Shown here: in pieces, positions 43,839 to 53,132 of the stretch
Layout: every line of letters begins with the position of its first letter
How positions within the stretch are numbered: position 1 is the stretch's first letter
DNA from: CBDEGU01 sp965238045
GTDB lineage: Bacteria; Acidobacteriota; Terriglobia; Bryobacterales; UBA6623
Assembly (NCBI GenBank): GCA_965238045.1
Contig: CBDEGU010000011.1
Location: 496,001 to 560,000 of the forward strand
DNA: 64,000 nt
Reading direction: 5' to 3'
Translations under genes and position numbers: made by a program
The notes under the pieces: model-generated
What the model was told of the DNA's origin: nothing
Databases searched by the model: none
What the model saw: the letters and a program-made list of their open reading frames with translations, nothing else

Positions 43839-45040
43839 GCCGGCATCGGCTGGAAGTGGCCGATGTCATTCGCCAACACGAAGGGGAGTTGCTCGAGCGC
43901 TGGGGACACCGCCTCTCCGCTCGTCAACGCAAGGCCCTTCGCGACATCGGTTCGTGTCGCAGCGCCGCCCAGGGCGCTCACATCGAACAGTGCGATTCTT
44001 GCTCGCAGGAACGGATCGCGTACAACTCGTGCTCGAACCGGCACTGTCCGAAGTGCCAGTCGGCGGCGCGTGACCGCTGGCTGGGGGCACGGGCGCAGGA
44101 ACTACTTCCGGTGCACTACTGCCATGTTGTGTTCACCGTGCCAGGGGCCCTGGCAATGTTGGCCCTCCAGAATCAGCGACTCTTCTACCGTCTGCTGTTC
44201 GAGGCGGCCTCTCAAAGCTTGCAACAACTCGCTCGCGACCCCAAGCGTTTGGGCGCCCAGATCGGCTTCTTCGCCGTATTGCATACCTGGAACCAGATAC
44301 TGCTGCCTCATCCGCACCTGCACTGCGTCGTACCGGCGGGAGGAATGGCGCTCGACGGCAGCCGATGGATCCGCTGCCGCAAGAAGTTTTTCCTGCCCGT
44401 ACGGCCTCTGAGCCGCTTGTTTCGCGGCAAGCTCTTAGACGGTTTGCGGCGGGCGTTCGAACACGGCGAGCTGGAACTCGACCGGCAGCTGGCCCCGCTG
44501 ACGAAGCCCGAACGTTTTCACTCTTGGCTGCGAGAACTGAGAACAACCGAGTGGGTGGTCTACCTCAAGCCGCCCATGGCCGGACCCGAACAAGTGCTCA
44601 AGTATCTGGCTCGTTATACCCATCGCGTCGCCATCTCCAACGGTCGCTTGCGGTCTCTCCACGACGGCCGCCTGCGCTTGCGTTTTCGCAACGCGAAGAA
44701 CAACCACCGTATCGAGACGATGACGCTCGACGCGGTCGAGTTCCTGCGGCGCTTTCTGCTGCACGTGCTGCCGAGGGGTTTTGTCAAGATCCGCTACTAC
44801 GGTTTCTTGGCTCATCGCAGACGCGCGGCGGGCTTGGCCCGCTGCCGGGAACTCCTCCAGGCGTCCGCGACGAGGGAAGTTTCCCCTGCCTTGTTGAGCA
44901 AGGAGCAACGGCGAGCCGTGGAGCGCCGCTGCCCGCTGTGCGGCGAGGGAAGGCTGCGCGTGGTCGCATGGCTTTCGGCGCTGGAACTGGCGCTACGCGC
45001 CGGGGACATGGCCCTGCCCGAGGCTATCGACTCCTCATGA
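43835..45040 (+). CDS. IS91-family transposase (HUH, Y2 type)
   Basis: 401 residues. An N-terminal zinc-binding domain (IEQCDSCSQERIAYNSCSNRHCPKCQ) precedes the rolling-circle transposase domain with the HUH metal motif HPHLHCVVPAGG and the tyrosine segment KYLARYTHRVAISNGR. A second Cys-pair motif (CPLCGEGRL) lies near the C-terminus. It should nick one DNA strand and move the element by rolling-circle transposition. Full length and apparently intact. Its frame is much longer than the competing frames here. Confidence 0.92.
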   Translation: MSRHRLEVADVIRQHEGELLERWGHRLSARQRKALRDIGSCRSAAQGAHIEQCDSCSQERIAYNSCSNRHCPKCQSAARDRWLGARAQELLPVHYCHVVFTVPGALAMLALQNQRLFYRLLFEAASQSLQQLARDPKRLGAQIGFFAVLHTWNQILLPHPHLHCVVPAGGMALDGSRWIRCRKKFFLPVRPLSRLFRGKLLDGLRRAFEHGELELDRQLAPLTKPERFHSWLRELRTTEWVVYLKPPMAGPEQVLKYLARYTHRVAISNGRLRSLHDGRLRLRFRNAKNNHRIETMTLDAVEFLRRFLLHVLPRGFVKIRYYGFLAHRRRAAGLARCRELLQASATREVSPALLSKEQRRAVERRCPLCGEGRLRVVAWLSALELALRAGDMALPEAIDSS

Positions 45041-45590
45041 CCCCTCACCGTCTCTTCGCCAACGCAACGCTGCGACGCGCCGTCGCCAGGGGGTGCTTCG
45101 CACTCCTGCGCCTGGGTCTTTCCGCGGAGCTGATTCGCCCGCCTGCGAGGACTTCGCGGCTTCCATACATCAAAGCAATCCGGGCGATCCAAGCCACGTT
45201 CTACTCCCGAAAGGTCCTACTCCTCCTGCCCAACGACCAAGCCAATCCCTACAATCCACATAGCCGATCCTGAGCCCGGCATCCTCCAACAACCCCTATC
45301 GACAATGCGGCGGCCCACGCTGCCACTGCCTCTCTCCACCGCCCTTCGCCCGCCGCACGGTCGATACGGTCCTAAGGTGTTATCACCAGTAATCCTGGGG
45401 CGTTACAATCTCCGTAGACCACCGGCGGGCTATGGTCGGCGCCCCGCGGCCTTCAACCAGCGGAACGTGTCTATCGTTCACGAGATCGCCGCGGTGAAGT
45501 GTCGCGCGTTCACCGCCACAACCCTCATCAAGGGCGAGGCTCGAAACGAAGATCGAAACGGCGCTCCCAGGACGGCTGAAGGGACAGTAC
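45041..45590. other. Non-coding segment after the IS91-type element
   Basis: About 550 bp. The first 300 bases are probably the 3' end of the IS91 element, and from about 45.38 kb onwards the promoter region of the following glycosidase-like gene. No gene or clear repeat seen. Confidence 0.5.
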
Positions 45591-47167
45591 ATGAAACATG
45601 CGTTTCTCGCGACCTTGCTATTCGTGCTTCCTGTTTCCGCTCTTGCTGATGAGCCCATCCACGTCGGCTCGCGGCGCGAATTGTTCGTGGACGACTATCT
45701 CGTCGATCGCCTCTTGGGCAAAGCGGAACTGCGGTTGCACCATCCCACTCCACGGGAAGTGGTGCTCGTGCATGATGCTCCCTGGGAAGGGAACTCAGGG
45801 ATGGCGATCGCTACCGCATGTACTATCGCGCCTGGCGGCTGACGATTGACTCGAAGCAACTCCATCAGGGCATCGTGAGCCTCTGTTACGCCGAAAGCCG
45901 TGACGGGATTGATTGGGAAAAGCCACAACTCGGTCTGCACGAGTTCGAGGGCAGCAAGGCTAATAACATCGTCATCTCCAGCGAGATGGCAGCCAGTCAA
46001 CAAGTGAGGATCGGAGGGCCGGCGGTCTTTCGGGACCAGAATCCGAATGCGGCGCCGGATGCGAAATACAAGACTTTCCTAATTTCCAAGAGCCCACTCG
46101 GTATGCGGCCCTACAAGTCAGCCGACGGCATCCGTTGGTCGCCCATGACCGAAGGGCCAACCATTACCAACGGTGCATTCGATTCGCAGAACCTTGCGTT
46201 CTGGGATCCCCTGCGCGGTGAGTATCGTGCGTATTGGCGCAATTTCACAAAAGGGATCACCAACGACAAGACGTGGAAACCGGGCGGGACGCGTGCCATC
46301 CGGACTGCCACATCAAGGGACCTACGGCGCTGGAAGGGCGAGGCGGATCTCGCTTATGTCGATTCCCCATCGGAGGAACTTTACGAGAACGGCGTTGCGC
46401 CGTATCACCGCGCACCACACCTGTTCATTGGATTTCCGGTCCGCTACGTCGATCGGGCTGGCGCACCATCTACTTCGGGTCGCGATGGCCGCGACACGGC
46501 CGGACTGGAGGAGACTCACGCGTGGCCGGTGTCGCTGCGGGCGCTGCCCGACCTTCAACAGCGCGAAGCACGGGCGGCGTCGAGTGAACGCTACGGTAGC
46601 GCCATAACCGAAGGGCTGTTGATGGCCAGCCGTGACGGGTTGACATTCAAACGCTGGAACGAGGGCTTCCTTCGCCCCGGAATTGAGCGTCCCGGGACGT
46701 GGAACTATGGACAGCAGTTCATCGGCTGGCATCTGGTCGAGACGGCGTCGCAACTTCCGGGAGCGCCTAACGAACTCTCGCTTTATGCGACGGAGGGCTA
46801 CTGGACTGCACAGAGCGGAACCTCGTTGCGGCGTTACACGCTACGGCTGGATGGCTTCGTTTCGGCGCGGGCTCCGATGAGTGGCGGCGAACTCATCACG
46901 AAGCCCGTGCAGTTCACTGGCAAGACCCTTTCGCTCAACTTCGCCACCTCGGCGGCCGGCAGCGTGCGAGTCGAGCTGCAAGACGCAGGAGGAAGAGCCC
47001 TGCCAGGCTTCGCGCTCAAAGACTGTGACGAGTTGTTTGGTGACACGGTTGACCGGACCGTTACCTGGAGAAACCAAAGCGACGTGTCTGCCTTGATTGG
47101 TGACGTCGTGCGCTTGCGATTCGTGTTACGCGACGCCGATCTATTTGCGTTTCAATTCGTCAAGTGA
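45591..47167 (+). pseudogene. Exported glycosidase-like (five-bladed propeller) protein, frameshifted
   Basis: The first frame, 45591-45842, gives a signal peptide (MKHAFLATLLFVLPVSALA) and the family N-terminus VGSRRELFVDDYLVDRL...LHHPTPREVVLVHDAPWEGN. It is abandoned at about 45800, and the next frame continues with DGDRYRMYYRAWRL...CYAESRDGIDWEKPQLGL to 47167. In relatives a further dozen residues sit between WEGN and DGDRYRMYYR, so a small deletion not divisible by 3 is the likely cause. The second part includes SRDGLTFKRWNEGFLRPG and ends DVVRLRFVLRDADLFAFQFV, the same closing module as the intact paralogue at 50855-52399. Confidence 0.7.
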
Positions 47168-47252
47168 CGAAAGTGGCGATTGACTGGCCACACCCTCATG
47201 GTCGAAAGAAATCTGTCTATTCATGACATCGCTTGTTCTCGTTAACAATGTT

Positions 47253-48289
47253 GATGGGTATTCACTTGACTCAGGTATTTTGAAATGGCCCCTACATGTT
47301 GTGGTTGTCCGTAGCGCGTGTTGCGGTGCCTCCGACCAGCGACTTGTAGGGCGCCGGTTGGACGGCGACGGCCTGCTGAACCAGGCGGTAGAAGAGCTTG
47401 CCTCGGCTTCTGGACTTGCGGCGGTTGAAGCGGAAGGTGAATTCGTCGAGGTAGTAGTCGAGATGCTCGTGGCTGACGGCTCCTTGATGCGTACCCAGTA
47501 TCCAACGCTTCAGTAACGACACCACGCGATGCACGCGGGGGAGCAGTTGAGAGGCTCGTGCCGGTTGCCCGTCCAGGTAGCTCACCTCGTGGCGATAGCC
47601 GTCGCTTTCGAGTGGCTCGTATCCCAGCCAGCCGTCCGTGTGGACCACGCTGCCGGGTTCGACCGACTCGCCGACGAAGGCCATCAAGCTGTCCCCAGAG
47701 GCGTTCGGAATCGTGCGCATCCGAACTCGTCCGATGCCGGCGCCATCTTCCTCGGCCGCTACTACAATCAGCGCTTTCGCGTCGGTTTGGCGGCCCCGCA
47801 CGCCCTCCTCCAGGGCTCCTAAGTAAGTCTCGTCAACCTCAACGCGCCCGCTGAGGCGATCACGTCCGGGCCGCACCATAGCGCGCCGAAGCTTGTGCAA
47901 CCAAGTCCAGGCCGTCTTGTAGCTGCCCAGGCCCAACACCCGCTGCAATCCCAATGCACTCGCCCCGTTCTTCTGGCTGGTGAGCCACCACATTGCTCGA
48001 AACCAACTCTGGAGCGGCTTGCGGGTGTCTTGAAAGATTGTGCCTGCTGTCGCCGAAGCTTGATGCCCGCAGCTTGCACACTGCAGCAGCACCGTGCGCA
48101 CCGCCCAGGTTTTGTCATGCCCGCATCGCGGACAACGAAAACCCTCCGGCCAGCGGAGTTGACACAGATACTCCCGACAGGCCTGCTCGCTAGCGAAACG
48201 CGCCTCGAACTCGGCCAAATTCCGGGGATAATCTTCCATCGCCCAAGATCCTACATCTTGGGGTCACCTGAGTCAAGTAAATACCCATC
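47253..48289 (-). mobile_element. IS1595-family insertion sequence, copy 1 (intact)
   Basis: 1037 bp with 24-bp inverted ends starting gatgggtatt and reading on to gactcaggt (23 of 24 identical), flanked by the direct repeat acaatgtt at 47245-47252 and 48290-48297. An 8-bp target duplication is normal for IS1595. It carries one full-length transposase gene, so it is potentially active. Confidence 0.93.
47292..48239 (-). CDS. IS1595-family transposase
   Basis: 315 residues. N-terminal zinc ribbon with CPRCGHDKTW and CASCGHQASATAGTIF, a helix-turn-helix segment (ALGLQRVLGLGSYKTAWTWLHKLRRAM), then the ISXO2-like DDE domain: VEVDETYLGALEEG (first Asp), VHTDGWLGYEPL (second Asp) and a C-terminal HEHLDYYLDEFTFRFNRR with the third acidic residue. 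Complete and in one frame. Confidence 0.93.
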   Translation of the reverse strand: MEDYPRNLAEFEARFASEQACREYLCQLRWPEGFRCPRCGHDKTWAVRTVLLQCASCGHQASATAGTIFQDTRKPLQSWFRAMWWLTSQKNGASALGLQRVLGLGSYKTAWTWLHKLRRAMVRPGRDRLSGRVEVDETYLGALEEGVRGRQTDAKALIVVAAEEDGAGIGRVRMRTIPNASGDSLMAFVGESVEPGSVVHTDGWLGYEPLESDGYRHEVSYLDGQPARASQLLPRVHRVVSLLKRWILGTHQGAVSHEHLDYYLDEFTFRFNRRKSRSRGKLFYRLVQQAVAVQPAPYKSLVGGTATRATDNHNM

Positions 48290-48498
48290 ACAATGTTTTC
48301 GGGGTAGGCTCAGCTCCGAGAACTTTGTATGGCAGCCGTGGGTCGGGTCCCCGGCAGTGCCTGCGTAGCCGACGGGACAAACCTTCCCGAGGATCTTGGC
48401 CCATGAACGCAGTAAGCCGACCGCAGCCAGGGAGGACAGCCTCCGACTCCAGCGCTTCATCTCCTACAATCATGTTGGGGTCGGCTTCGGAGGGATCA

Positions 48499-49923
48499 GT
48501 GAGAACACTCAATCGGCGCGGATTCTTGACGGGAGTTGCGGCGGCCGCTACGGCGTTGACCGCGAGCCAATCGACCAAAAGGCTCCAGGCGGCCGCGCCT
48601 GCAGCAAACAAGCACACGTTGAAGATCACCGAGATCGAAGTCCACGAGATCCTCCCTCCGTTTCACGACTACAACGCGACCGCACTCTTCCGCTACAACG
48701 GCACAGGCAATCAACTACGCACGATCTTCATCCTCAAGACCAATACCGACCTTGAAGGGTACGGCGAGAGCTGGGGTCCGGAGCCCGAGCCGGGCCGATA
48801 CGACAAGTACATCGGGACCAGCCCGTTCGATTGGGTCAACGATCCCGGGAACCTGCCCATCAACATGGCGGTCTACGACCTGATGGGAAAGCATCTGGGC
48901 GTCCCTGCCTGGAAGCTCATCGGGCCGCAAGTGCGCTCCTGGGTCCCCGTCTCAGCGTGGACGGTGTCACAACCCCCCGAGGCTATGGCCGAGGAAGTCG
49001 TCAGCGTGGCCAAACGCGGGTACAACTGGATGAAGTTCCACGTCGACACCATGCAGAACGTGATCGATCAAACCGAAGCGATGCAGAAGGTAGCGCCCCC
49101 GGGGTTCAAGATCCACTACGACTTCAATAGCGATTCGAACCTCAACTCGACGCTGCCGGTTTTCAAGGAGCTTGAGAAGTTTTCCATCGCCGGCCGGCTC
49201 GAGGACCCGATCCGCGGCTATCCGCCGCCGGACTATGAGGGCTATCGGATCCTGCGGGAGAAGATTTCCCTGCCGATCCTGATCCACCACGGGCCTGTCG
49301 ACTTCATGATGCGCAAGCTGGTGGACGGGTTGATGATGGGTCACGCAGCGATTGGGCGCGTGAACACGGTTGCGGGGCTGGCCGAATTGAACAACATTCC
49401 GTTCATGCTGCAACAAGCCGGTGGAACGATCAACCAGTCCTTCCTGGCACACGAGGCAGCGGCCTTCAAGATGGCCACGCTCGACCACGTTAACCTGTGC
49501 CACCTGTGGAAGGACGACGTGACTGTTGAGACCATGCCGGTGATCGGAAGCAGCGTCGAGGTGCCAAAAGGGCCGGGCCTCGGCGTGACGATCGACCGAC
49601 GCAAGCTCCAGAAGTATGCGCGCGCATCGCGCCCGAAGCAAACACGCTTCCTCTGGCGGATGAGATACCAGAGCGGCCGGATTGTCTACGTGCGCTTCAA
49701 CCCTGACGCGCCGGGAGTCGCCGGCTCCATGGCTGGGTTCTCGACTCGCTACCTGCAGAACCACATACCCGGCTCCGGCGATGGCTATCGCTCACGCGTG
49801 GCCACCGACACCTGGGACGCCGAAGGCGACCCTGAGTTCGAGCGCATCTGGAAACTCACCGACTCCGGCCCCGTGTGGACGAATGACCAAGGCGAGCAGG
49901 TTGCCACTCGCAAAACGCCATAG
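48499..49923 (+). CDS. Tat-exported enolase-superfamily enzyme
   Basis: 474 residues from GTG 48499, with GGAGGG 4 bases upstream; the open frame runs back to 48325 but has no better start. A twin-arginine signal (VRTLNRRGFLTGVAAAATAL) is followed by a mandelate racemase/muconate-lactonising fold: capping domain KITEIEVHEILPPFHDYNAT, then the barrel with WMKFHVDTMQNV, KIHYDFNSDSN, RLEDPIRGYPPP and NLCHLWKDDVTVE. The ligand set is less canonical than in the 6118-7272 protein (a lysine and an Asp/Glu series can be placed, but not with certainty), so catalysis may be altered. It lies between two glycosidase-like genes, suggesting sugar-acid metabolism. Confidence 0.75.
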   Translation: MRTLNRRGFLTGVAAAATALTASQSTKRLQAAAPAANKHTLKITEIEVHEILPPFHDYNATALFRYNGTGNQLRTIFILKTNTDLEGYGESWGPEPEPGRYDKYIGTSPFDWVNDPGNLPINMAVYDLMGKHLGVPAWKLIGPQVRSWVPVSAWTVSQPPEAMAEEVVSVAKRGYNWMKFHVDTMQNVIDQTEAMQKVAPPGFKIHYDFNSDSNLNSTLPVFKELEKFSIAGRLEDPIRGYPPPDYEGYRILREKISLPILIHHGPVDFMMRKLVDGLMMGHAAIGRVNTVAGLAELNNIPFMLQQAGGTINQSFLAHEAAAFKMATLDHVNLCHLWKDDVTVETMPVIGSSVEVPKGPGLGVTIDRRKLQKYARASRPKQTRFLWRMRYQSGRIVYVRFNPDAPGVAGSMAGFSTRYLQNHIPGSGDGYRSRVATDTWDAEGDPEFERIWKLTDSGPVWTNDQGEQVATRKTP

Positions 49924-50319
49924 TGCTGTGGGCGATCCGGTGATCGGATGCTTCACGGGTACAGGCTCTCGTACCGCTTGATGGCGCTAGAATCGTTGGT
50001 GCAACACCGTAGCCGTCGCATAGATGTCAAGAAATGATTTCTCATTGAGAGATTAGCCGTTGGACCTTCCGCAACCCGGTCGCCGAGCCCGCCCCAATCG
50101 AGTCTCATCAGAGGGCTACCGGGATTCGGGGCCGGAAGCGAGTGACATCGGTTGTTACCGCCATCTATCGGCTCGCATCGACTTCAGGAGTCCTATGTAG
50201 TTATAAATAAACCACTTATGACTTGTACCGCCCCGCCCGAGCTATCAGCGAGAAAGCGCCCGTGGTTCAGAAGAGCAGGTTCAACTGGGTGAGCGATTTA
50301 GACCAGCCCCCCATGTCGC
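49924..50319. other. Non-coding spacer
   Basis: About 400 bp without a gene; AT-richer than neighbours around 50190-50220 (gtagttataaataaaccac). Nothing else recognised. Confidence 0.4.
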
Positions 50320-50656
50320 CTACCTGTTGCCGCCTTTCGGCGTCTGGATGACGATGCTTCCGCCGCCGATTTCTTGTGGGTTTGCGTTGTCGAGATCGTT
50401 AGCCGCATCGAACACCGTTATCGGAAACGATCGTCCCGCCGTTGTCTTTGTCCCTAATTGTGATCCGAAACTTGTCCACGCCACCGCTCCCAGTCTGTTG
50501 ACCGTCAGCAGCGGTGAGTATGAATCTGTAGCCATCGACACCCAGGGATCCGAACTGGCCGTTGATCTCTCCGCTCCCCTCGTACTGAGCCTTCGGGCCG
50601 ACCCGATTTACAATCTGTTCCGAGTTGGACGTCATCATCTCAAAGCGGTCCATCAT
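50320..50656 (-). pseudogene. C-terminal fragment of a post-COAP-1-like domain protein, frameshifted
   Basis: Read leftwards, one frame gives KAQYEGSGEINGQFGSLGV, GYRFILTAADGQQTGSGGVD and KFRITIRDKDNGG; near 50430 the frame changes and continues DAANDLDNANPQEIGGGSIVIQTPKGGNR to a stop at 50320. Joined, these read as the conserved end of post-COAP-1-type extracellular domains, often C-terminal in large secreted repeat proteins. The rest of the gene is absent. Confidence 0.55.
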
Positions 50657-50854
50657 CGACTTCTGAGATAGCGAGCTTCCAATGACTGGAAGACGGCGAC
50701 TTGTGCCTGTTGAAAGGAAGAAACCTCGAACGATCTCCGGGGCAAAACAGCCTTCGCATTGTCAACTTGACAATGCCCCAGCCGACCTTGAAGCATCCTT
50801 GGGATCGGAGTTAGCGGCGGTCACTCGCACTGGAACGCCGTCGGGTCCTCAGCT

Positions 50855-52399
50855 TCATTCATCAACGAACCGGAACCCGAACAGATACGCATTCTTCAAA
50901 TAGAAGCGGATGTAGACGTCTTTCCCCTTCAGGACGGAGAGATCCGCGCTGCCGTTCCACGTCACGACGTAATCCACGGCGTTAGACCGAATGCGGTCGC
51001 AATCGTCTTGTCCGAATCCTTCAATCGGGCGATTGTCATTGTAAGGCCCACTGCTCCGGTCGAACAGTTCGACCTTTACGTGGCCGTGTTGGTCGCGGCT
51101 GAAAGCGCGATGGTCGGGAGCGATGTTGATCACGAGGCGGTCGCCGGTCACTTTGACTTCACGAGACAGCAGCCACCCTCCCTTGTTACCCGCGTATTGT
51201 CCCATGAACCGGTCCCGCCGAATGCGTGCCATACCGATCCCTTTGAAGTTTTCGGGGTAACGGTAGCGCCACGACCGCGAGGAGCCCACGTAGTACATGT
51301 AGAGCCAGTCTCCCACGGGAATGATGCTCGGAAGCATCCAGGTGTGTCCGCCATCCCAATCACCCTCCCGACCCCGGGCGATGAACGGTTTCCGCACTGG
51401 CGAGCGGAACCACCGAAAGCCATCAGGACTGCTGACCAACTCGATGTATCCGTGGCCGGAGCCGTCGCGAGGTTGGACCGCCACAAAGCCCAGGTACTGG
51501 TTGCCGTACTTGGCCACCTCCATGCGGTCGAAAAAGAAACCGTCGTCGAGTTCGTCGGGAACCAGGATGTGACGCGCCGTGCTCCAGGTTTTGAGGTCTT
51601 TGCTGACCGTTACCGAAATTCGGGTGCGCACGTTCTCACCCGTGTAGAGGACTTCGTTTGCGGCCAAGGCCTGCGGTCGAGCATACAGCAGCCACAGTTT
51701 GCGGCGCTGATCGTAGACCGGGAAGTGTTCCGCATCGAGGGCTCGGGTATAGACCGGATTGTCCTCGTAATGTTTCCAGTTGACGCCGTCGTCACTGAAA
51801 GCCAAGTTTATACAGTATCCGTGCTCGGGTAGCCTGTCGCGGTACCAGAGCATGAAGCGGCCCCGCTCGCCCATGTGCTTCGGCGTCCACATGACATGGA
51901 ATTCCTGGGCCCGATTCAGCCCCGTCATCACAATGTTTGTCTTGTCATGGCCGCCATAGGGAACCTTGTCGAACAGGGGCTTGGTCCAATGGACGCCGTC
52001 TTGGCTTTCGGCGTAGGAAATCATGTAAGGGTAGCGCTTCCATGCGGACTCGCCTTTGAGGCGTGCTTTGAATCCTCCCCACGCCAAGCTGTCATAGAGC
52101 CCATACCACATGCGGAAGATTTTGTCTTCGCTGTCATAAATCACATTGGGCAGGCCGACCTTCTCCTCCCAGGGCTGATCCGCCATCAGAACGGGATTCT
52201 CCGGGTGCTTGCTGGGTTCATTGACCCGCCCAACCACATCCCAGCGATCCGCATAGGCATACGAGTCGATGAACAACTGGATCTCGTGACCCAGTTCTTG
52301 CGCTTCGCCATGAAAGTACGCATCGTCTAAGGCCACCGAACGGGAAGTCCCGATCAGCGCCAGAGTGCACAGGACAACTGCGATCATGAACTTACTCAT
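50855..52399 (-). CDS. Exported glycosidase-like (five-bladed propeller) protein
   Basis: 514 residues from ATG 52399, preceded by GGAGGAGG and 6 bases. Signal peptide (MSKFMIAVVLCTLALIGTSRS). The body shows repeated propeller motifs with ASP-box-like turns: YDSEDKIFRMWYGLYD, YAESQDGVHWTKPLF, FSDDGVNWKHYEDNPV, VSKDLKTWSTARHILVP and SSPDGFRWFRSPVRKPF. The C-terminal module (VDYVVTWNGSADLSVLKGKDVYIRFYLKNAYLFGFRFVDE) matches the end of the broken gene at 45591-47167, so the two are paralogues. Probably a carbohydrate-active enzyme of the GH43/sialidase-like kind; catalytic residues cannot be named. Confidence 0.78.
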   Translation of the reverse strand: MSKFMIAVVLCTLALIGTSRSVALDDAYFHGEAQELGHEIQLFIDSYAYADRWDVVGRVNEPSKHPENPVLMADQPWEEKVGLPNVIYDSEDKIFRMWYGLYDSLAWGGFKARLKGESAWKRYPYMISYAESQDGVHWTKPLFDKVPYGGHDKTNIVMTGLNRAQEFHVMWTPKHMGERGRFMLWYRDRLPEHGYCINLAFSDDGVNWKHYEDNPVYTRALDAEHFPVYDQRRKLWLLYARPQALAANEVLYTGENVRTRISVTVSKDLKTWSTARHILVPDELDDGFFFDRMEVAKYGNQYLGFVAVQPRDGSGHGYIELVSSPDGFRWFRSPVRKPFIARGREGDWDGGHTWMLPSIIPVGDWLYMYYVGSSRSWRYRYPENFKGIGMARIRRDRFMGQYAGNKGGWLLSREVKVTGDRLVINIAPDHRAFSRDQHGHVKVELFDRSSGPYNDNRPIEGFGQDDCDRIRSNAVDYVVTWNGSADLSVLKGKDVYIRFYLKNAYLFGFRFVDE

Positions 52400-53045
52400 G
52401 CTTTTCCTCCTCCAGGAAGGTTCCAATATACTCCTTTGCTGATTGTCGAGCCGAAAAGCCTTACACCAGGATTTCCATTTTGGCCCTAGCACAGTCACAG
52501 TATATACCCGCGCTGCCCCGAAATACCAGGTCTTTTCGCGCTGAACCCTGCACATCACCTCCGCCGGTAGGCGCCAGGGCTCGTCCATCCGCTCACAGAC
52601 GTTGATTCAGCGACCTGAACGACGCTTCGGCCGACACTGCTCCCTGCGCGAGTTCCGCGACTGAGCGGACCAATAAGTCCACAGAAACCGTCCCTATATC
52701 GCTCGTCTGCGGATAGCTGTCGCGAAATCGCCTTCGCACTAGCTATCTGCGTCTTCGGTTCGTAACATACTACAACCAAGCCACTTAGCCCGATTTCGCC
52801 GGCTGGGGAATGAAAAGGCCCGCTTCTCGTCCATTGGCTCGACGAGCGTGGAGCCCTGCCCTGGGGAAGCGTTGATCGAATTAACGGCGTTGCGCCGCTG
52901 GACATCCTCGATCGAACAGTGACACTTGGTCAGGCGGTCGCGTCCCGTCGTCTCGTTTACGGTACCTGACCGGGAAGCTAGGGCCGTACTCGCGGCTCCG
53001 TTCCTGCCGTGTCATCGTTCCGCTTCCTAGACGTAAGTTATTGAA

Positions 53046-53064
53046 AACACCTGTTAAAGGTGTT
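53046..53064. promoter_or_regulatory. Palindrome aacacct-gttaa-aggtgtt
   Basis: Perfect 7-bp arms around a 5-base spacer, 69 bases upstream of the recombinase start. It may be an operator or a subsite for recombinase binding. Confidence 0.5.
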
Positions 53065-53094
53065 ATCTATAGAATAAGCCTTGATTTTTCGAGG

Positions 53095-53114
53095 GGACAA
53101 GCGTATTCTTGTCC
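53095..53114. promoter_or_regulatory. Palindrome ggacaag-cgtatt-cttgtcc
   Basis: Perfect 7-bp arms around 6 bases, ending 18 bases before the recombinase start and overlapping its leader. A protein bound here would block translation or transcription start; an autoregulatory or recombination role is plausible. Confidence 0.5.
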
Positions 53115-53132
53115 TACGAGGAGACGGAGACA

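Larger units (their letters stand above)
42963..45040 (+). mobile_element. IS91-type element core with tyrosine recombinase
   Basis: Two overlapping genes, a tyrosine recombinase and a Y2/HUH transposase, joined by a 4-base overlap. The true ends are not visible because IS91 elements lack inverted repeats; they probably lie at about 42.8-42.9 and 45.1-45.4 kb. Confidence 0.7.
52400..53132. other. Non-coding region before the serine recombinase
   Basis: About 730 bp. No gene. Two perfect palindromes near its right end (53046-53064, 53095-53114) are listed separately; the left 160 bases are the promoter side of the glycosidase-like gene. Confidence 0.5.

Noticed and set aside
44365..45273. 302-codon plus-strand frame over the IS91 transposase
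   Set aside because: Other frame of the HUH transposase gene; lacks any motif, and is Arg/Pro/Gly-rich as expected for a shifted GC-rich frame.
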